A stretch of DNA of 64,000 bases from Varroa destructor (Eukaryota > Arthropoda > Arachnida > Mesostigmata > Varroidae). This document shows, in pieces, positions 50,671 through 64,000 of the stretch. The notes under the pieces are model-generated. The model did no database searches, was not told where the DNA came from, and was given only the letters and a program-made list of their open reading frames with translations. The stretch's first letter is position 1. Each line of letters begins with the position of its first letter. The stretch spans positions 46,448,324 through 46,512,323 of the forward strand of contig NW_019211456.1 of assembly GCF_002443255.2 (NCBI RefSeq), in the 5' to 3' direction. Position numbers and translations under genes: made by a program.

Positions 50671-53600
50671 CGACGTTATCCTCGCCGCTTGAAATTGTGC
50701 ACACACACACACAGTATAATTAATTAATAATTGTATACTGCAAAAACAACAACAGAACAGGTACAACAATTTCCCAACGCAGTCAGTTCGTATAGTAATC
50801 GCGGTCCTAACGTGCGCCGCAAAGCAATGTACACCTAGCACGCATCGATACGCGGCACTAACACATTGCAGACGCACAGCACCCCATCCAGTGAACTCTT
50901 TGCTTTTAGCAGCGACATGGAACAAGTAGAGCGAAGAGAACATACGAGTGCTCGCCTGTGCCGCATCGACTTGACTTGTATTGCATCTGTAGTCGCGTCT
51001 GGCCGTTAATGCGAGTCGTGAACATTTAGCTAAAGATCATTCGGACGAAGTACGTGGTAAAGTAGGACGCAAGAAAATGGCCGCCACCAATTGGGCAATT
51101 AACACCGTCCACGTTTTAATAGTGTGCTCTCTGATGGCTAAACCGCCAAGGCGGGCATCGGCGATTTCGCATCAAACAAAAAAAAATTGTGCGTGTGAAC
51201 TACTATGTAGACGTTTTTTTTTATTGCTTCGATAATTTGTCTTACCATTTTTATGCCATGGGAATAACGCCGCGTTACCAACCGATTCAAGCGACATCAT
51301 AAATATAGCCAAAATACTTAACATACAATTACATAACACAATCAAAAGGGACAGAAAAATAATCCAAGTATATCGTATATGTTTGCTATATTCGTGCTTT
51401 ATTATTTAAGAACGTATATAAAATAATCCATCCGACACAAACATGCTTATATCGATATTTTGATTATTGTCTCCGTCCAACTATAAGGGTTTCATATTGG
51501 TTATATACGCCATCTTTTAGTGAATGCTTCTGTTTAGCATGGCGCTGTATATTTGTCCCTCTCACTTTCCTGTCCCGTCGCGGGTAGCAACACTCGGTCA
51601 TACTTGAGCTGATCCGTCGTACATGGCTTTAGCAACGGCTGGTGCCAGCAGCTGAAGCCATCGCTCGTCGATCATCTGAGCAACCCTCCTGAGCGACTTT
51701 TAGCCCGATAGTTATATTCGAACGAAAAATGGTGAGCAAAAAAGGACATTGACCAACAAATAACATAACAAAGAACACTGCCACACAATGCTTTGATAGT
51801 AATGTGGCCAGAAGCCCCAACAACACGAAGGACAGGCCGTTCCTATGGGTTTGTCGAAAGCTCTTGATAGCTCATAGAGTAAATTGCGTCTAGACTCCGG
51901 CTCGGGCAGCTCGAACGACCAAGAACTCTACGAGTGTAGTTAGTCAAATGCGGTGTTGGGGGAAGCTACGCTGGTTATCCAGCGCACCCTCCGCTATGGA
52001 AAAAGTAAGCAGCTACTTTCTGCTTACCTATGGAACTATATACCATCGAAACAAACATATCAGCTATGTCACGTCGCGCCTTCGCGTGAGCGGCACTGAA
52101 TTAATGTCAGACAGCGTCTAGCGCCGAGACGAGCGTAAAGGGACGTACCGGACATATCTACCTACAAGCAAATAGTAGCATGGAAAGAACATACGAGCAA
52201 AAACGCATACACAACGTATAAAACAGTAAAGAAGCAACTATTACTATGACCTTCCATATTTACAAACTCCTTTGGCCTTCTCAATATCTTATCGTCAAAT
52301 CCATTTATGATTATTTTCTATGCATTTTTTACTATAACCATATATTGTAGGAGATTTGTCATGCTGATTCTCCTAGTGATTTTCCATAAAATCCTGCAAC
52401 CATCATATGCTGCTAGTGTCTAGTAGGAATGTTCCATAAATACTTCAGCTTGCGTCTAAAGAAAACGTTAGTTTTGGTCAAACAGTCTGTCAGAGACTTT
52501 GAGAAACAACAAAACTCACAGTGTAAACAAACAGTGATAGTGTAATAACACACTTGTTCGAGCACTGATTTGTGAGAACTATTGAGCTGTATTTTTTATC
52601 TAATTATTCCGATGTTGATCACTACAGATTCTACCAGTGAAAAGAGTAAAAAGATATTCATAAGGCCGAAAACGGCTGACACTTAATATAGAATTTATAA
52701 AATAGCCTCTGGCCAAATATAAAAGCTACTAAAATACTGGCCGCGATAACCATTTGTGATTTAGCAGGTTCAGTTTCAGATAAATATTTTGTTCTGCCTA
52801 TGACACTTGGATACTCTTATCAAAGAATTATTTGGTTTCTCGGTACATTATTGAAACCTGTTATAAGAATATACGAAGTCTTCTTACCCTACGAATTGCT
52901 TTATATTTCTATCTACCCCTAATAAAACCTCGTTTTAGACGACAACCGGAGGGGGCTTTGCACTTCTAGAATAACCAATTATTAGGATAATATCACATTT
53001 CATAATGTGGTTCACTTTACTCATAATGGTCATCTCCTGAGCTGAAGTCTTCAAAGCTTGCCGTGATCAGAACAAAAATTATATTCCACTCAGCCAACGA
53101 ACACATGAATTGAATGAAGCAGCTGAAGTTTAATATGTTATATGTATTACATACCGGTAAAAACGACCCTAAGTAATGTTTTATTACTTAAATCATTTTG
53201 TTAATGGCTTTCTTCGAAAGCCTTGGCTGATTTCAGTGAGATACCATGTTTTATACACGCTTTTAAGTTTAAGTTTAACGCATACCCTGCATTTTTCTGT
53301 ATGCAAGGATAACGTAAAATTAAGTAGGTATACATGCCAACAAAAGTTCTTACAAAATCTTTACTACACACGTTCATGCAAACGTCTAAAGTTATCTTCT
53401 ATTGATAATAATATGTATCGTTGCCGTACCTGTACATTGGGATAAAAGCCTTTCTGTAAGCTCATTTGTTCCTTCCATACCTATTCGCTTCCCGTTAGTA
53501 TCGATTGCTTCGCGTGCGCCTCATAAGGTGAACTCATTGCCACCTGGCTAGAATCTTGTTTTCGTCGCGGACCAGTAAATGACTGCCGGGATGGCGGACG

Positions 53601-56600
53601 TTTTACGCGATAGCAAGCAAAAAAAGAGACAGAGTAGTTCTTTCGTCATCGCCCTATAGGGCTGAGACATCGAATTTTGTCACTTGAGAGTGAATCGTTA
53701 TGAGGCAAACGAACCTGAGGTACGAGAGGCAAGGACGTCACCAGACCGGTCGTGGGCCTTGGATCAAAAATTGAAAGAGGGAGATATTACCTCTAGAAGG
53801 AAGAAAGCGTGGTGAGAAAAAGGGCACGTAAAGGACAACTAGACACCTCTCAGAAACGTCGAAAGCGGATGACCGTTTACTCGCCTATTGTGCCATTTCG
53901 TGCGCTCTCATTCGTTACACGACTACTATTGCTACTACGATTGTGCGCTCGCTTTCGGTTTCCCACCGTCGTTTGTTCACAGTAGCGGGGACATATCGGC
54001 AAATTGTCCAATGGACTATCGTGATAACAGCAAAGACGATGTGGCTTTTTACCTTCGTTCTGCCATTGTGAACCCTATAGATCAGTGTCCACGTAGGCCT
54101 GGTTTATAAGTGGCGTGCGATGCCGATGAATGATGTTGATTAGGTAGGTATCCTTAACTCGAGGATGAGAGCAGGTCAGTGCGTAGAAAAAAAAAATAGA
54201 GATGTTCAGACATGGGTGAGCCTTCTTAAAACGCAAATAACTCCCTCATCCATGGCCATGAATAATGACATATTTCGGAAGCTTTTTCGGTTATTGTGTC
54301 AGTATATTTTATTAACTCATTTCTGCGTATTTCTATAAAAAGGAAAAATAATGGAAAAGTTCGTGAAACGACCGGCGGGGTCCAAGAGGAAGCAAGATAG
54401 AAACTCTATTATTCGTGGGGATTTCCAGCTACTTTGAGTAAGACAGGAATAAAGACAACAGTTTCCCTCAACTTCATCGATTTCTTAACTAACCCATGCC
54501 GTTGTCCAGAGCTACTCATGTGCACTACAAATGTAATGATACTGAATCTTTTCTTATTCGATCTCTCTTCTCCAGTCACTCAGCATCAATTCATTCTACT
54601 GCTGAACTGAATATCTCATTATGGTAAGAGACTTGCCAGCAACCAACAAAGGTCGAAGGAAGGCAACTTTTACAGTCGTTTAGACCTTGGTCACCCTCCG
54701 ACATGCGGTCCCGACACAGAAACCCCCAAGAGTATCACAGCATTCCTACGAGAACACAAGACGAACGAAATACTGTGCATGAATGGGTGTAACAACATGT
54801 GCAAGCTGTATATTCTAGTACAGTGTACTCATTTCCTCCCGATTCTTAGTGGACTAGATTTGAAGCAACGGCAACTGAGTAGGCCAGGACAGTGATAGCC
54901 ACATGCATGCTTTACAGATCTCATTTTATAATTCTCCGAAGTAATGTATACTTTATATTGAGAAGATCGAAAGGTCCACATATAGGCGTAAACGTACTGA
55001 TTTCAAGGTGTGCTAATAGGGGTGGTTTAGTTTAAACGCAGCTTTATTCACAGGTTAAATGTAATGCAGGTATAACGTTCGGATATGTGCAGAAGCTTGG
55101 GATATCTGATATAATATCTAATATAAGATAACTAATTTACATATATATATATATATATTTGAAATATGCGTGGACTTCGAAGTTAACTAGTCATAAACAT
55201 GCTTGATTAGCCTGACTTGTACACGCGGTCGATCGAGGACCACGGTTACCCACGTGAAAAAGTAAGATAATCATCGGTTAAGACTATTGTTCTTGCTACT
55301 GCAGTGTGTTATGTTGCTTTAAATCTAAAGGACAGTTAACGTCCGACAACAAACTATATGGTAATACACAGCTTCCTTTAGTTTTGGTTGTTTGTCGTAG
55401 ATTGCCACCGAATCCAGGTGTAGCTCAGTGAAAATGAGGATTAACGGTCGTGATCTGGTGGTCAGCCATCCAGTCGTGGTTAAGGTACAATTCTGGACGG
55501 TTAGGCATCAGGTCCAGGCTTTTTTCTTCTCTTCTGTCTCACTTCCTGGGTTTTCTCTTGTCTAGTCTTGCCCAGTGCTGCCATGCTCTTCCCAATGCAT
55601 GTGCTCTCTCTACAAGGTACCTAGAAGGACTGCAAAAGGTTTGCAAAGAGCCACGATCCTCTGTTGGTGGTGAAGTCGTGGCTTTACATCCCCATTGCTC
55701 TTGCCCTGCTTCTGGAGGCACGAGAGCGTGCAGCCCGCTGTCCGCTGCGCTCCTTACTGTCAATTGAATTAGGTCTGTGATAAATCCGTTGGGATCCACG
55801 AAGAGACAATTTCGGCCACGCCGGTACCGTCGGGTCGATGAAGGCGAGAAAACGAAAAAGCAAGAAAGACAAAAAGAGAGTACTGAGTGATCGTTCGAAA
55901 GCAGCCAGCCAGCCAGTCGGCGCGCCACCACAAACAGAACACATAGACATTGTCCTCGGCAGATCTGACTCTCTGGCGCTCCAGTCTTTCCCACTAGCCG
56001 TTAAAGAGGTCTCGGCTGTCTTGGGGCCATCATGACCGCCTTAACGTTTCGCTCGATCCTTTGTCTGCGCGCCATTTTCTACAGAGCATTCCTTGCTGGT
56101 CGGTCGGTTGGCTGTTCTCAAACGACTGGCATTCGCCCTGCCGTTTCTCGTTCTCACTTGTCGCGACATGACCAACGTAGTACAGGATCTGGGTGGGTGG
56201 CAACCTCCTTTCGTCTTCCTTTTGTAAACAGCGTTTGGCGGCTTAGAAAGGAGAAGGAACCTCCCTTCTCAGTCAGCAGCCAAGAGTTACATAAGCGATG
56301 CCGTATGATTCCGCCACAGATCACGTAGGGTTCGTACAAACAGGTTCCCATTTTCTATTTCGATTTTCTCTAATACGAACCTCTGCCTAACAGACAGGGC
56401 CGCTGAACGCACACTTGTTTGCCATTGCTGCCTACGCATGTGAGACCTTAAACCTCAATAAGGTGGCTAGGCTTTTCTGAGATCCGCAATCGCCGATTGG
56501 ACACTTTCGGGTACTACTATCTCTATCATATTTTATAAGCTCCCGCTCACGTCGGTTATATCCACCTCAATACGCGCGTTCGTGGAAAAATTTACAGCTG

Positions 56601-57527
56601 ACGAATCTCTGTCCTTTAACTCAATAGATATAGAAACCGTATGAGTTGACGCGAGCGTGTGCGTATCAGCCTATGAGCAGACACATTCAGGGACCTAAAG
56701 CGGTTTCATTGGCGCCGACAGAATTCGCCAAGAGACCAGTATCTCGCGACTTGACGAGAGGAAACAGCTACAGAATTCGTCTGTCAGCCCCTGTGTTGAG
56801 GACCCTCTCCCCGGTTCTGTTACGTTTACTTACTACTCGTCTCTCTTCATTGAGTCTTCAAGGCGACCATCTGCAACAGACGCTTATGCTTACACCACAG
56901 CTGCCATTGCCACTCCCTCGGCTGCCCCAACTGCAAGGCCAACGCGGCAATGAATTAGATTACTCTTCGGGTAAAAAGTTCGCTTCTTACTGCTACTGTC
57001 GCTGCTGCTACTGCTGCTTGCCGTTTCAGTAGTAGCTTGCCCGATCACTCGTTGGCTACGCATGTTGGTCTCTGCGCTGCACCACTGTTTAGTATTCTTT
57101 TCAACACGGTAGTCCGTTGGCCTGACTTAGCCGGCCTTCGTTTAGTCGGCCTCGCAGTAGGCGCAGTGATGCAACCAGTATCTTGCAACAACAGTGGCAA
57201 CGAAGAGTTCTCAGCTTTCGGGTAGCAGGCAGCGCCTCGAGTCTTCTGCGCGCGGATGGTGCGGAACAACGCCAGGATAGCGACGGAGCAGCTGTGGCCA
57301 CCAGGCGAGTCCGCAACCCCCTACCCCTAGCAGCACTGACACTCTTTTTGATTATACGACAAGAACAGGAACGAGCAAGGGGCAAGGGAGGAGTTTTGCC
57401 GGCAGCGACACCCGATGATGCCAACAACAGCAACGACGATGATGACAACGACAACTGCAATTGTTCACCTGTTCAAACTGGGCTCTTTCTCTTTCTTTTG
57501 TCTCTTTTTGCTCCACCCTATACTCAG
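50671..57527. other. Unassigned DNA
   Basis: 51.1-53.5 and 54.1-55.4 kb are AT-rich with nothing gene-like beyond the AT microsatellite. 55.4-57.5 kb is GC-richer. The minus frame 55539-55994 (151 codons) has no ATG; its last ~77 codons follow a TTTATCACAG acceptor-like site and look protein-like, but I could not raise it above chance. Confidence 0.45.
55141..55158. repeat. (AT)9 microsatellite
   Basis: Eighteen bases of uninterrupted AT inside an AT-rich block. Confidence 0.95.
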
Positions 57528-57653
57528 TGTTTCTCTCTTTACACCTCTGGGGAGGATGATTCACGGTGTCGTTTGACGCCCCCGGCTGCGTATACAGTAA
57601 AACGACATCTGCGACGTTCAGCTGTTTCTAGCAGTGGACGTCTGCGTAGCTAG
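57528..57653 (+). CDS. Candidate 3'-terminal coding exon after a very strong pyrimidine tract
   Basis: More than 40 bases of nearly pure pyrimidine end in ACTCAG at 57527, the best acceptor-like site in the window. The next 41 codons end at TAG (57653); the product contains YTSGEDDSRCRL and a basic, Ser-rich end. The same frame is open upstream to at least 57183 through an Asp/Asn-rich run made by GAT/AAC repeats, so an unspliced 156-codon frame is the alternative. Family unknown. Confidence 0.22.
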   Translation, partial: CFSLYTSGEDDSRCRLTPPAAYTVKRHLRRSAVSSSGRLRS

Positions 57654-58344
57654 CGCCTGAACAGCCAAACTAGCGTTGCTCACAGTGGGCGGCCAAAGCG
57701 CTCATGCTGATAGTGGATAATAGCTTTGTGCGAATACATTCCGCGAAGCAGTTGGTCGTCCGAGAGTTTACTACTGCTATTTTATCCTCCTTCGAGTGTT
57801 TCTCTTTCTTGTTGCTTTCTTTCGCGCATGCTCCACATTCAACTAGGATGAGAAATATCTCCCATAATGAGAATAATTTCTCGTCTACCGTTGTCTTCAT
57901 GGTAGCCACCTTCTTCTGTGAGTAGAATTGAGATAACCAGCGTGCACAGGAGCTAACAAGTTCATTTGGACTGACAGTGAATGGAGACCATCTTCTCCTG
58001 AAAGCAAAGCGAACATTGATCGAAGAAATCCAACGGTGTTTTTCTTTTCATCCGCTTCGCAGGCAAACCTCACGGTTCGGAAAAATCGTCTTCAGACTGG
58101 CAACGGTTTTGTACTGCCATGTTCGGCATGCCTACTGCAGTAACAGCAATTGAAATGGCAGAGAGCGTTCCGACGACTCTAAGACTACATTTAGTGTTAA
58201 AACGACACAGAACAGCTGAGCGCGAAACGTGGAACGTAGCAAGATAAGATTTGCCCTGCTATATCCCCGATATTTTTGCCTGCCTTCCAAGTAACCTCTA
58301 CCATCAACAGGAAGCGGAAATTTAATAAACGTGTATCGTTGCCG

Positions 58345-58528
58345 TTAATGGTCTATCAGAGTAGCGGTGCCGGTGGCAGCATTCTCCCCTTCAGCATATA
58401 CCCTTTTCCGCCACAATGCTCCTGTGGCATCCCACGTACGACCCGTCAAGTATCCCGACCCAGCCGCATACACAGGGGCCTGGTTGACCGCTGCGCAACC
58501 TCCCAAGTCCTTCCGCCGTACTTTCTCG
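58345..58528 (-). CDS. Candidate 3'-terminal coding exon (unidentified)
   Basis: Minus-strand frame of 60 codons from an acceptor-like CTTAG at 58529 to TAA at 58345. The product is Gly/Ala/Thr-rich with normal charge (for example EKVRRKDLGGCAAVNQ near the start, YAEGENAATGT near the end). About 70% of codons begin with a purine, against a strand that is itself about 60% purine. The frame is open upstream for another 18 codons. No AATAAA follows closely on this strand. The forward strand also carries a 71-codon frame here. Confidence 0.25.
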
Positions 58529-60517
58529 CTAAGACTCGACACACACGACGAACTGTTTCGAGTAATGATCAGGCATGCCTAGCACGCCTTGCGAATCTAC
58601 TGTAATCAACAGGGAATAAGACATAAACATTACAGTGTGGCGTAAGGGCGGTAGGAAACTAACAGGCGGTAGGTGAGCGGTTGACAGTGGCAATGGTAGA
58701 CAGACGGACTGCTAGAGCAGATGGACGAGCCATTGAGGGTCACCTATATTATACAACAGACGTATATCTGAACTACGAACCACCATCGAAGGGATTCACA
58801 AGATTGTTGAAGCTACGTTGAAGGGTTCGTTGTCGGTATCGACCGGTTTGCCCGCTCGCGCTCAAGGTTATGTTGGTTACATAGGGCAAAAGTAAGAACG
58901 AGAGAGCAAGCTGGCGGTGCTGCTGTTGCAGTCAGGAAAGTTTGCGAGGTTGACACAGCCTGCGGCAAGGTTGCAGACGTCATTAGAGACAATACAGAAA
59001 GGGAAAGACGAGCAGAGCCAAGCCCAGAAGCAGGAAAAGAAGTCACAGCCCTGGCGACGGGTCGCCAGGGAATGCGGTAAGGTCAGAGTGACCCTGGAAT
59101 GGTTAGTAGAACTCATACGGGACAGTTTGCTAGGTGTAAAACAATGAGAAAGAGAAACGTGAGGCTTTGTCTCCTGAAAAACCTATCCCGCACGTTTCTA
59201 TCAGATAGGTACTGTCGTATAATAAGAAAGGGCAAAAACGTAGGCTATCACAGTCATACTCTGAGCATGTAACGAAACGAGCCCGTTGCGCTATAGAGAA
59301 ATGTGTACGAGAAGTGTCATTGGATCTACTAGCTTTAGAACAATATGCTATGGGTATTTTGGTTAAAGTATACTATCGCTTGTGTAAGGCTATAAATATT
59401 CGGTTAGGTCGCGGGAGTTACCGTGCGATTCCAATCACGTTTAGCTGTTTAGTCGGGCTGATTGCGACATTGTTAGCCAGTGTCAAAAACTGGATTAATT
59501 AGTAAACATGAAGATAAATGTGTTCATGATAGATTTACTGAGCAGACCTTGAATTTACATGTTGGCAATAGGAGCGGTTATTATTTTAAGTACTACTATC
59601 TACTATCATAAAGACAAGTTTGCAGTGATCTCCTGTACGTCACTACTATTTGTCAATTAGTAGGAACGATTCAGAACGGTCGGGCAGAATCATATGGTTA
59701 AAGGAACACTCGAGCTTCCTTCAAGCTAGAAGGACACCATCAGCACAGCGCCAAATTTTCGCTGGTACGGAGAAAAGGTGAATACCCAAGGAAGGATGCT
59801 AATCAAAGGAATTTAACATAGCATATAGGATTAAACCTTTCAAGACGATTTCTTTACTTCTAAATCTGACTAAGGATTAAAGGATAACACGAATGGTGAA
59901 AAAAACAAAGAAGGGGACACAATAACAGGTATCTCAACTTTACGTTGAGAAGAGCCTCGTCTAGAGTAAGGTGGAAGGACGAATAGGTACCGGGATTGGC
60001 AAAATGTCGAGACAGTAATAGTTTTATTATTACTCAGTTGTTCTTTACTTCTTCTTCCCTTCAGAACTCTTCCCGTCCCCTTTGTTGCTTTCTGTTACGG
60101 TGTATTAACCAGCATTAACTCGTCACAAAGCATCCTCTTCTCTTGTTTAGGGGATCAGCGTGGCTTGGTGATCCCAGAGGAGTGCCGAAACCATAACGCG
60201 ATTCTACAAAGTAGTCAGCAGGCAAAACTCTTGGCATAAGTGTAAGTGGCAGATTCGACCTGCAAGCTTCCGCAAATTCCAGGAGAACGGTCTCCTGAGC
60301 TGTAGCAGAAAATGATGGAAGAGCGTTAGTCCGTTCCGTCCACTTTGCTGTTCGAGAACAGCTCGAACTCTCGGTTGGTAAAACAGCCACGCGGCGGAAC
60401 AGGCAAGCGGAAGCACGCTTTGCACCCAGTTAGCGATGCCCTCGCTATTGCAGTGTCCGCACAAAGATGTGAACGAGAAAACTGTGAAGTGAGCGCCCAT
60501 TGCCGAGCGTGACGTAC
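58529..60517. other. Unassigned DNA
   Basis: 58.8-59.2 kb holds a Gln/Lys-rich plus frame (76 codons, GTG or TTG-type start). 59.2-60.1 kb is AT-rich. No supported feature. Confidence 0.5.
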
Positions 60518-60610
60518 CTGCATGACGGTGAGGACAAGAGCAACAACGATAATAACACCAACAAGAGCTATGCCAGCACTATCAGTAATAGGGCGACAAC
60601 AGCAACTTTG
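60518..60610 (-). CDS. Candidate internal exon encoding one transmembrane segment
   Basis: On the minus strand a pyrimidine-rich stretch ends in AAG at 60611. From there 31 codons stay open to a textbook donor, CAG|GTACGT, at 60518, giving a phase 0-0 exon. The product has a Cys-rich start, then the polar residues ITDS, then an 18-residue hydrophobic helix (GIALVGVIIVVALVLTVM) ending in Q at the splice site. This resembles the transmembrane exon of single-pass receptors or adhesion proteins. GTT-rich sequence alone can mimic such a helix, and no flanking exon was recognised. Confidence 0.3.
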
Positions 60611-63600
60611 CTTGCGATGAGACGAAGGAAGTACAGCACAAAGCGGAGGAGAATGTTGAACACATGAAGAACAAAGGCCGAGGTCAAAAAATAAAGAATT
60701 TAGTTTTGTGATCGTGCGTATGGACGTGTGCCTGCGTGCCGGATCGGCCAAGCCGCCCTGGCCGACGAAGGAACGGGGGAAAGAACGCACAGCGTTGGCC
60801 CCAACTTCAGTTTTTTTTCGCCCATCTGCACTTTTGGATCACTTATACTTCTATGGTTGGTTTAAACTAGCGACGGGCTGTATGGTTTAGGCGCAAGCTA
60901 AGTCGGAGTAGTCCTGTTTGGCTGTCGTTGACATTTCTTTTTTGACAGAGAAGAATAGAGTTGAGTTGTGCCAAAGGCTTGTATGCGAGTGTTCGTGCAG
61001 TGGAAGCGATCGAGGTCGACCGAGGTCGCGCGTTACTCAAGGGGGCAATGCGCTAGCGAAGACTGTATACAGATAGAGTAACAATTCGAACCTTTCTATG
61101 AAACGTTCTGCTACATCCATTACCCCGATGTTCCCGCTACTGATTTTCCAAATGGTCGAAAACCAAGTTTACGGGAGTACCGGGTGAAGATTGAGGAAAC
61201 CGAGCAAAGTGAAATAAGAATAAGAGGTACTGGCGGGCAGGAGGACAAGGAGGAAAATTAGAATCAAAACGAGAACAACGCTAGAACTGGGACCGGCGAT
61301 CTTATACAGGAGCGTTTGGGAAAGCCGAATAAAACGAAAAAAATTGGTGCACCATTCGAACGAGACGAGAAAGGCGAGAACACCCCATATAGTCGAGCTT
61401 GACCCCCCATTTTTCTACAGCGTGAAGAAGGGGGATGACTGATTGGCTGCCTAGGGAAAATATGTCGATGGTAGGTTTGCTTCAATCGCTCAGATGATAA
61501 AGATAGTTGGCCCTTTATTAGTATGTCATTGAATACAATCAGAAAATTCAGTGGAGTAATAGAATAACCATCTGCTCACCTAGTTCTGAAAGACATACTA
61601 TACCTTGCTGTAAACTGAAGATTATCAGAGTACCTGAATAATGCATTAATAATAAAAATTGAAAAAAAAAATGGGTTTTATATTATCCAACGGCAGTGCT
61701 GAAATAGGCCCAGTTGTATATGTTTACTAGCCTTAACTATACGAAATTTTATCTATGATACACAATAGAAGATAGAAGTATTGATCAATTGAACTTTTCC
61801 AAATGCTATGAAGATACGCTCGTGTTTCATGCTGACCTCATACCTAACGTGATATTGTCCGGCGCATTTAGTTCAACGATATATGCTGCAGAAAAATTTT
61901 TTGAGATTTGCCCCAACTGCGTCTTGTAGTTCTGTTATACGTTCTTTTATACTTACCCGCTTTTGAGTCAGATGTCGCGCAGCTAGATTATGAAGTGCCG
62001 CTTGACCTGTATTAACATATATATTTGTCAGCCCATGGAAGTGAGGCTTTTTTCGTAAATGAATAAAGAACGAAATTACCTAGAGGGTTCAAGGGAAGTT
62101 CACCAATAGAATATACGCTGGCGTACTTACCGTAGACCTTTCGAGACGTTCTGAACAAACATGTAGTTTGCTTATACGTGTACATCGTTCGAAACGAATT
62201 TCAAAAACCCTTTCCTTTACATACCTAAAGGCTGACCGTCTATGCTTTGGAATACGTTAACGGAAATTGACAGTGTAATTATTCATTCATGTTCCCGCTT
62301 AACCCGTTGCAGTCGAAGAGTAATTTACAATAGGGGCACCAGACGAAGACGAAAATTTTTATCTTTTTTCAAACAAACTCAATGTTTATACAGTAACCCT
62401 AGTTATCGCTGTTACTTTACGAACATCTATAAATTAATTCAGCATTTTTCTATTTACAATTTTACACATATAAAAAAATGTATCACTATCAAGTCACAAT
62501 CGTCGTGCAGCATTTGTCATTGAGCGAAATTAAGCCAACCACCTCCGGCCTTTTCAGCCGAAGGTTAAACTACCCAAACCACTACGATTCCTACACAATC
62601 CAAAGCAAAATGATGCTTTCCTTTTTTAAATGAAGTCTATCGATTATATCGATCTCTTGATAAAATAATCTCTATTCAATGGTTGAGGAAAATGTTGTCT
62701 GCTACTTCTACGCACGCTATTCTAATCTATGATAAGCGAATATGTGTATGGTTATTCTATGTTTCCCCGTAGACGTCACAAGTAAAGCTACTAATTGAAT
62801 TAGAACAAAATGCAATTTTGTATGAAAAAAACACACAAACATATTGTCAGCTAATCTTGCTCGTTTGACATACGCATAGACAAGTAAGGAATAAAGGAAA
62901 CCAGAGGCCGTTGGCCGAGAGTTGAAAACCAGTTATAACGGTAACTTGTCTCTCGGCGGTATCCTGATGCCAACCGAAAAAGTTCAGCCGACCCAGCTCA
63001 GGTTGTTACGTTGGTACAGGAGATCGAGAACGCGCGATTACCTCAATGGGTCAAGAGGCCAAACGTCGAAATGACGTTTTGCAAAGAAAAGAGAAATGGT
63101 ATATGGAGAGGAACGTCGCAAGAAGCCGGTGCACGAAGAAGCGCAAACGGTTAGATTTAGATCATGTCAGTAAGACGAAGAGCCCCGCCGCTTGCCGGTG
63201 CTTGTCGCCAAGTTAGTTTGTGGGTGTATCTATGTGTACATGAACATATTGCAGTATTTCGGATGGAGATGTATCTGAATAATGTCCTATTTACACGAGC
63301 ATGCCCGGACGGAAAACAAAAAACGTGTATAGAAAGGGTCTGCTTGCAGGTGACACAAGCCAACAGGCTAAGGAACGCCAGTGTATGACAATACTTCTCA
63401 TTTATACGCCCAATCAGATAAGGTTTTATAGCTGAAAGCAAGCCTGTACGGAAAACGACGGCCAACAACTCAGCCGTTTTCGCTTCTTTTCTTTCACATC
63501 CAGCAACGTGCAACAGCCACTAGAAGCCCTATTTTGCCCTATCACACGCTTAGTACGACCTATATATGACCGGCTACTACAAAACGGATGCAGGCTAGAG

Positions 63601-64000
63601 ACATGGCCTACAGTTACAATTTCCTTTTGGAACGATAATCTTAAATTCAGATGAACTATTCGAACAGGTGCGCATTTATTTATTGGTAATGATAACAATT
63701 TGTCAAACGCATTTTCCGTAATTTGTTTTACCTCGCTGTGAAGGTCAAATTCAGGATCAGTTCACATAATCTACTATCAAAGCCTAATCCTTAACTAGGT
63801 CCTCAATGTCATACTACTTGTTTATTACATACAGAATCCCCCATGCAGTACCTTGATACACAGCCACAGTAACAGGGAATGTTAAGTGTCTATAAATTTC
63901 GCCGTCAACAGAGGCATAGCGAAGTTGTATGATGTGCTTTTCTAAGGTCAATTTGGGTCGCTAACAATGTTTTAGAGAAAAGCATTGTTGTCAATTATAC
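60611..64000. other. Unassigned DNA at the right end
   Basis: 60.6-61.4 kb is GC-richer, with a GGTCGACCGAGGTCG-type imperfect repeat near 61010. 61.5-64.0 kb is mostly AT-rich with frames under 120 codons that lack splice support. No RNA gene or mobile element was recognised. Confidence 0.5.

Noticed and set aside
55418..55430. tRNA A-box-like TAGCTCAGTG
   Set aside because: No B box or cloverleaf follows within tRNA distance; a tRNA-derived SINE is conceivable but no second copy was seen.

Overview
This window looks like mostly non-coding nuclear DNA from an animal, most likely an arthropod. The reasons are these: no open frame exceeds about 200 codons; none of the proteins I could read is recognisable; the good frames are short and bounded by GT/AG splice-like signals; CpG is not depleted; and there are scattered microsatellites and AATAAA hexamers. 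AT-rich and more GC-rich blocks a few kb long alternate. I cannot name the species. I found no complete gene, tRNA, rRNA, recognisable transposon or CRISPR array.

Layout. 1-6236 is mixed single-copy DNA with one long TA microsatellite. 6237-12426 is the dominant structure: a 3.08 kb segment present twice in direct orientation (6237-9317 and 9343-12426) on either side of a 25-N assembly gap (9318-9342). The copies look identical except for a G-tract length difference and about 30 substitutions packed into the 260 bases just 3' of that tract. This is best explained as a false duplication made during scaffolding. 12427-29700 is mixed, with a CT microsatellite, two hairpins and one exon-like frame. 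29.7-64 kb holds most of the exon-like frames, in GC-richer islands at about 29.8-31.7, 33-36.4, 38.4-39.2, 41.0-41.6, 42.3-44.3, 46-51, 55.4-58.7 and 60-61 kb, separated by AT-rich stretches.

The candidate exons were chosen by eye from open frame, splice-signal match and purine enrichment at codon position 1. The better ones are a signal-peptide first exon (29759-29852, -), a transmembrane exon (60518-60610, -), two 3'-terminal-exon-like frames (36189-36374 and 41139-41549, +), and a locus at 50.1-50.3 kb where both strands offer a good exon. They do not assemble into one gene and no pathway can be inferred. Treat every CDS entry as a hypothesis for RNA-seq or protein search, not as a gene call.
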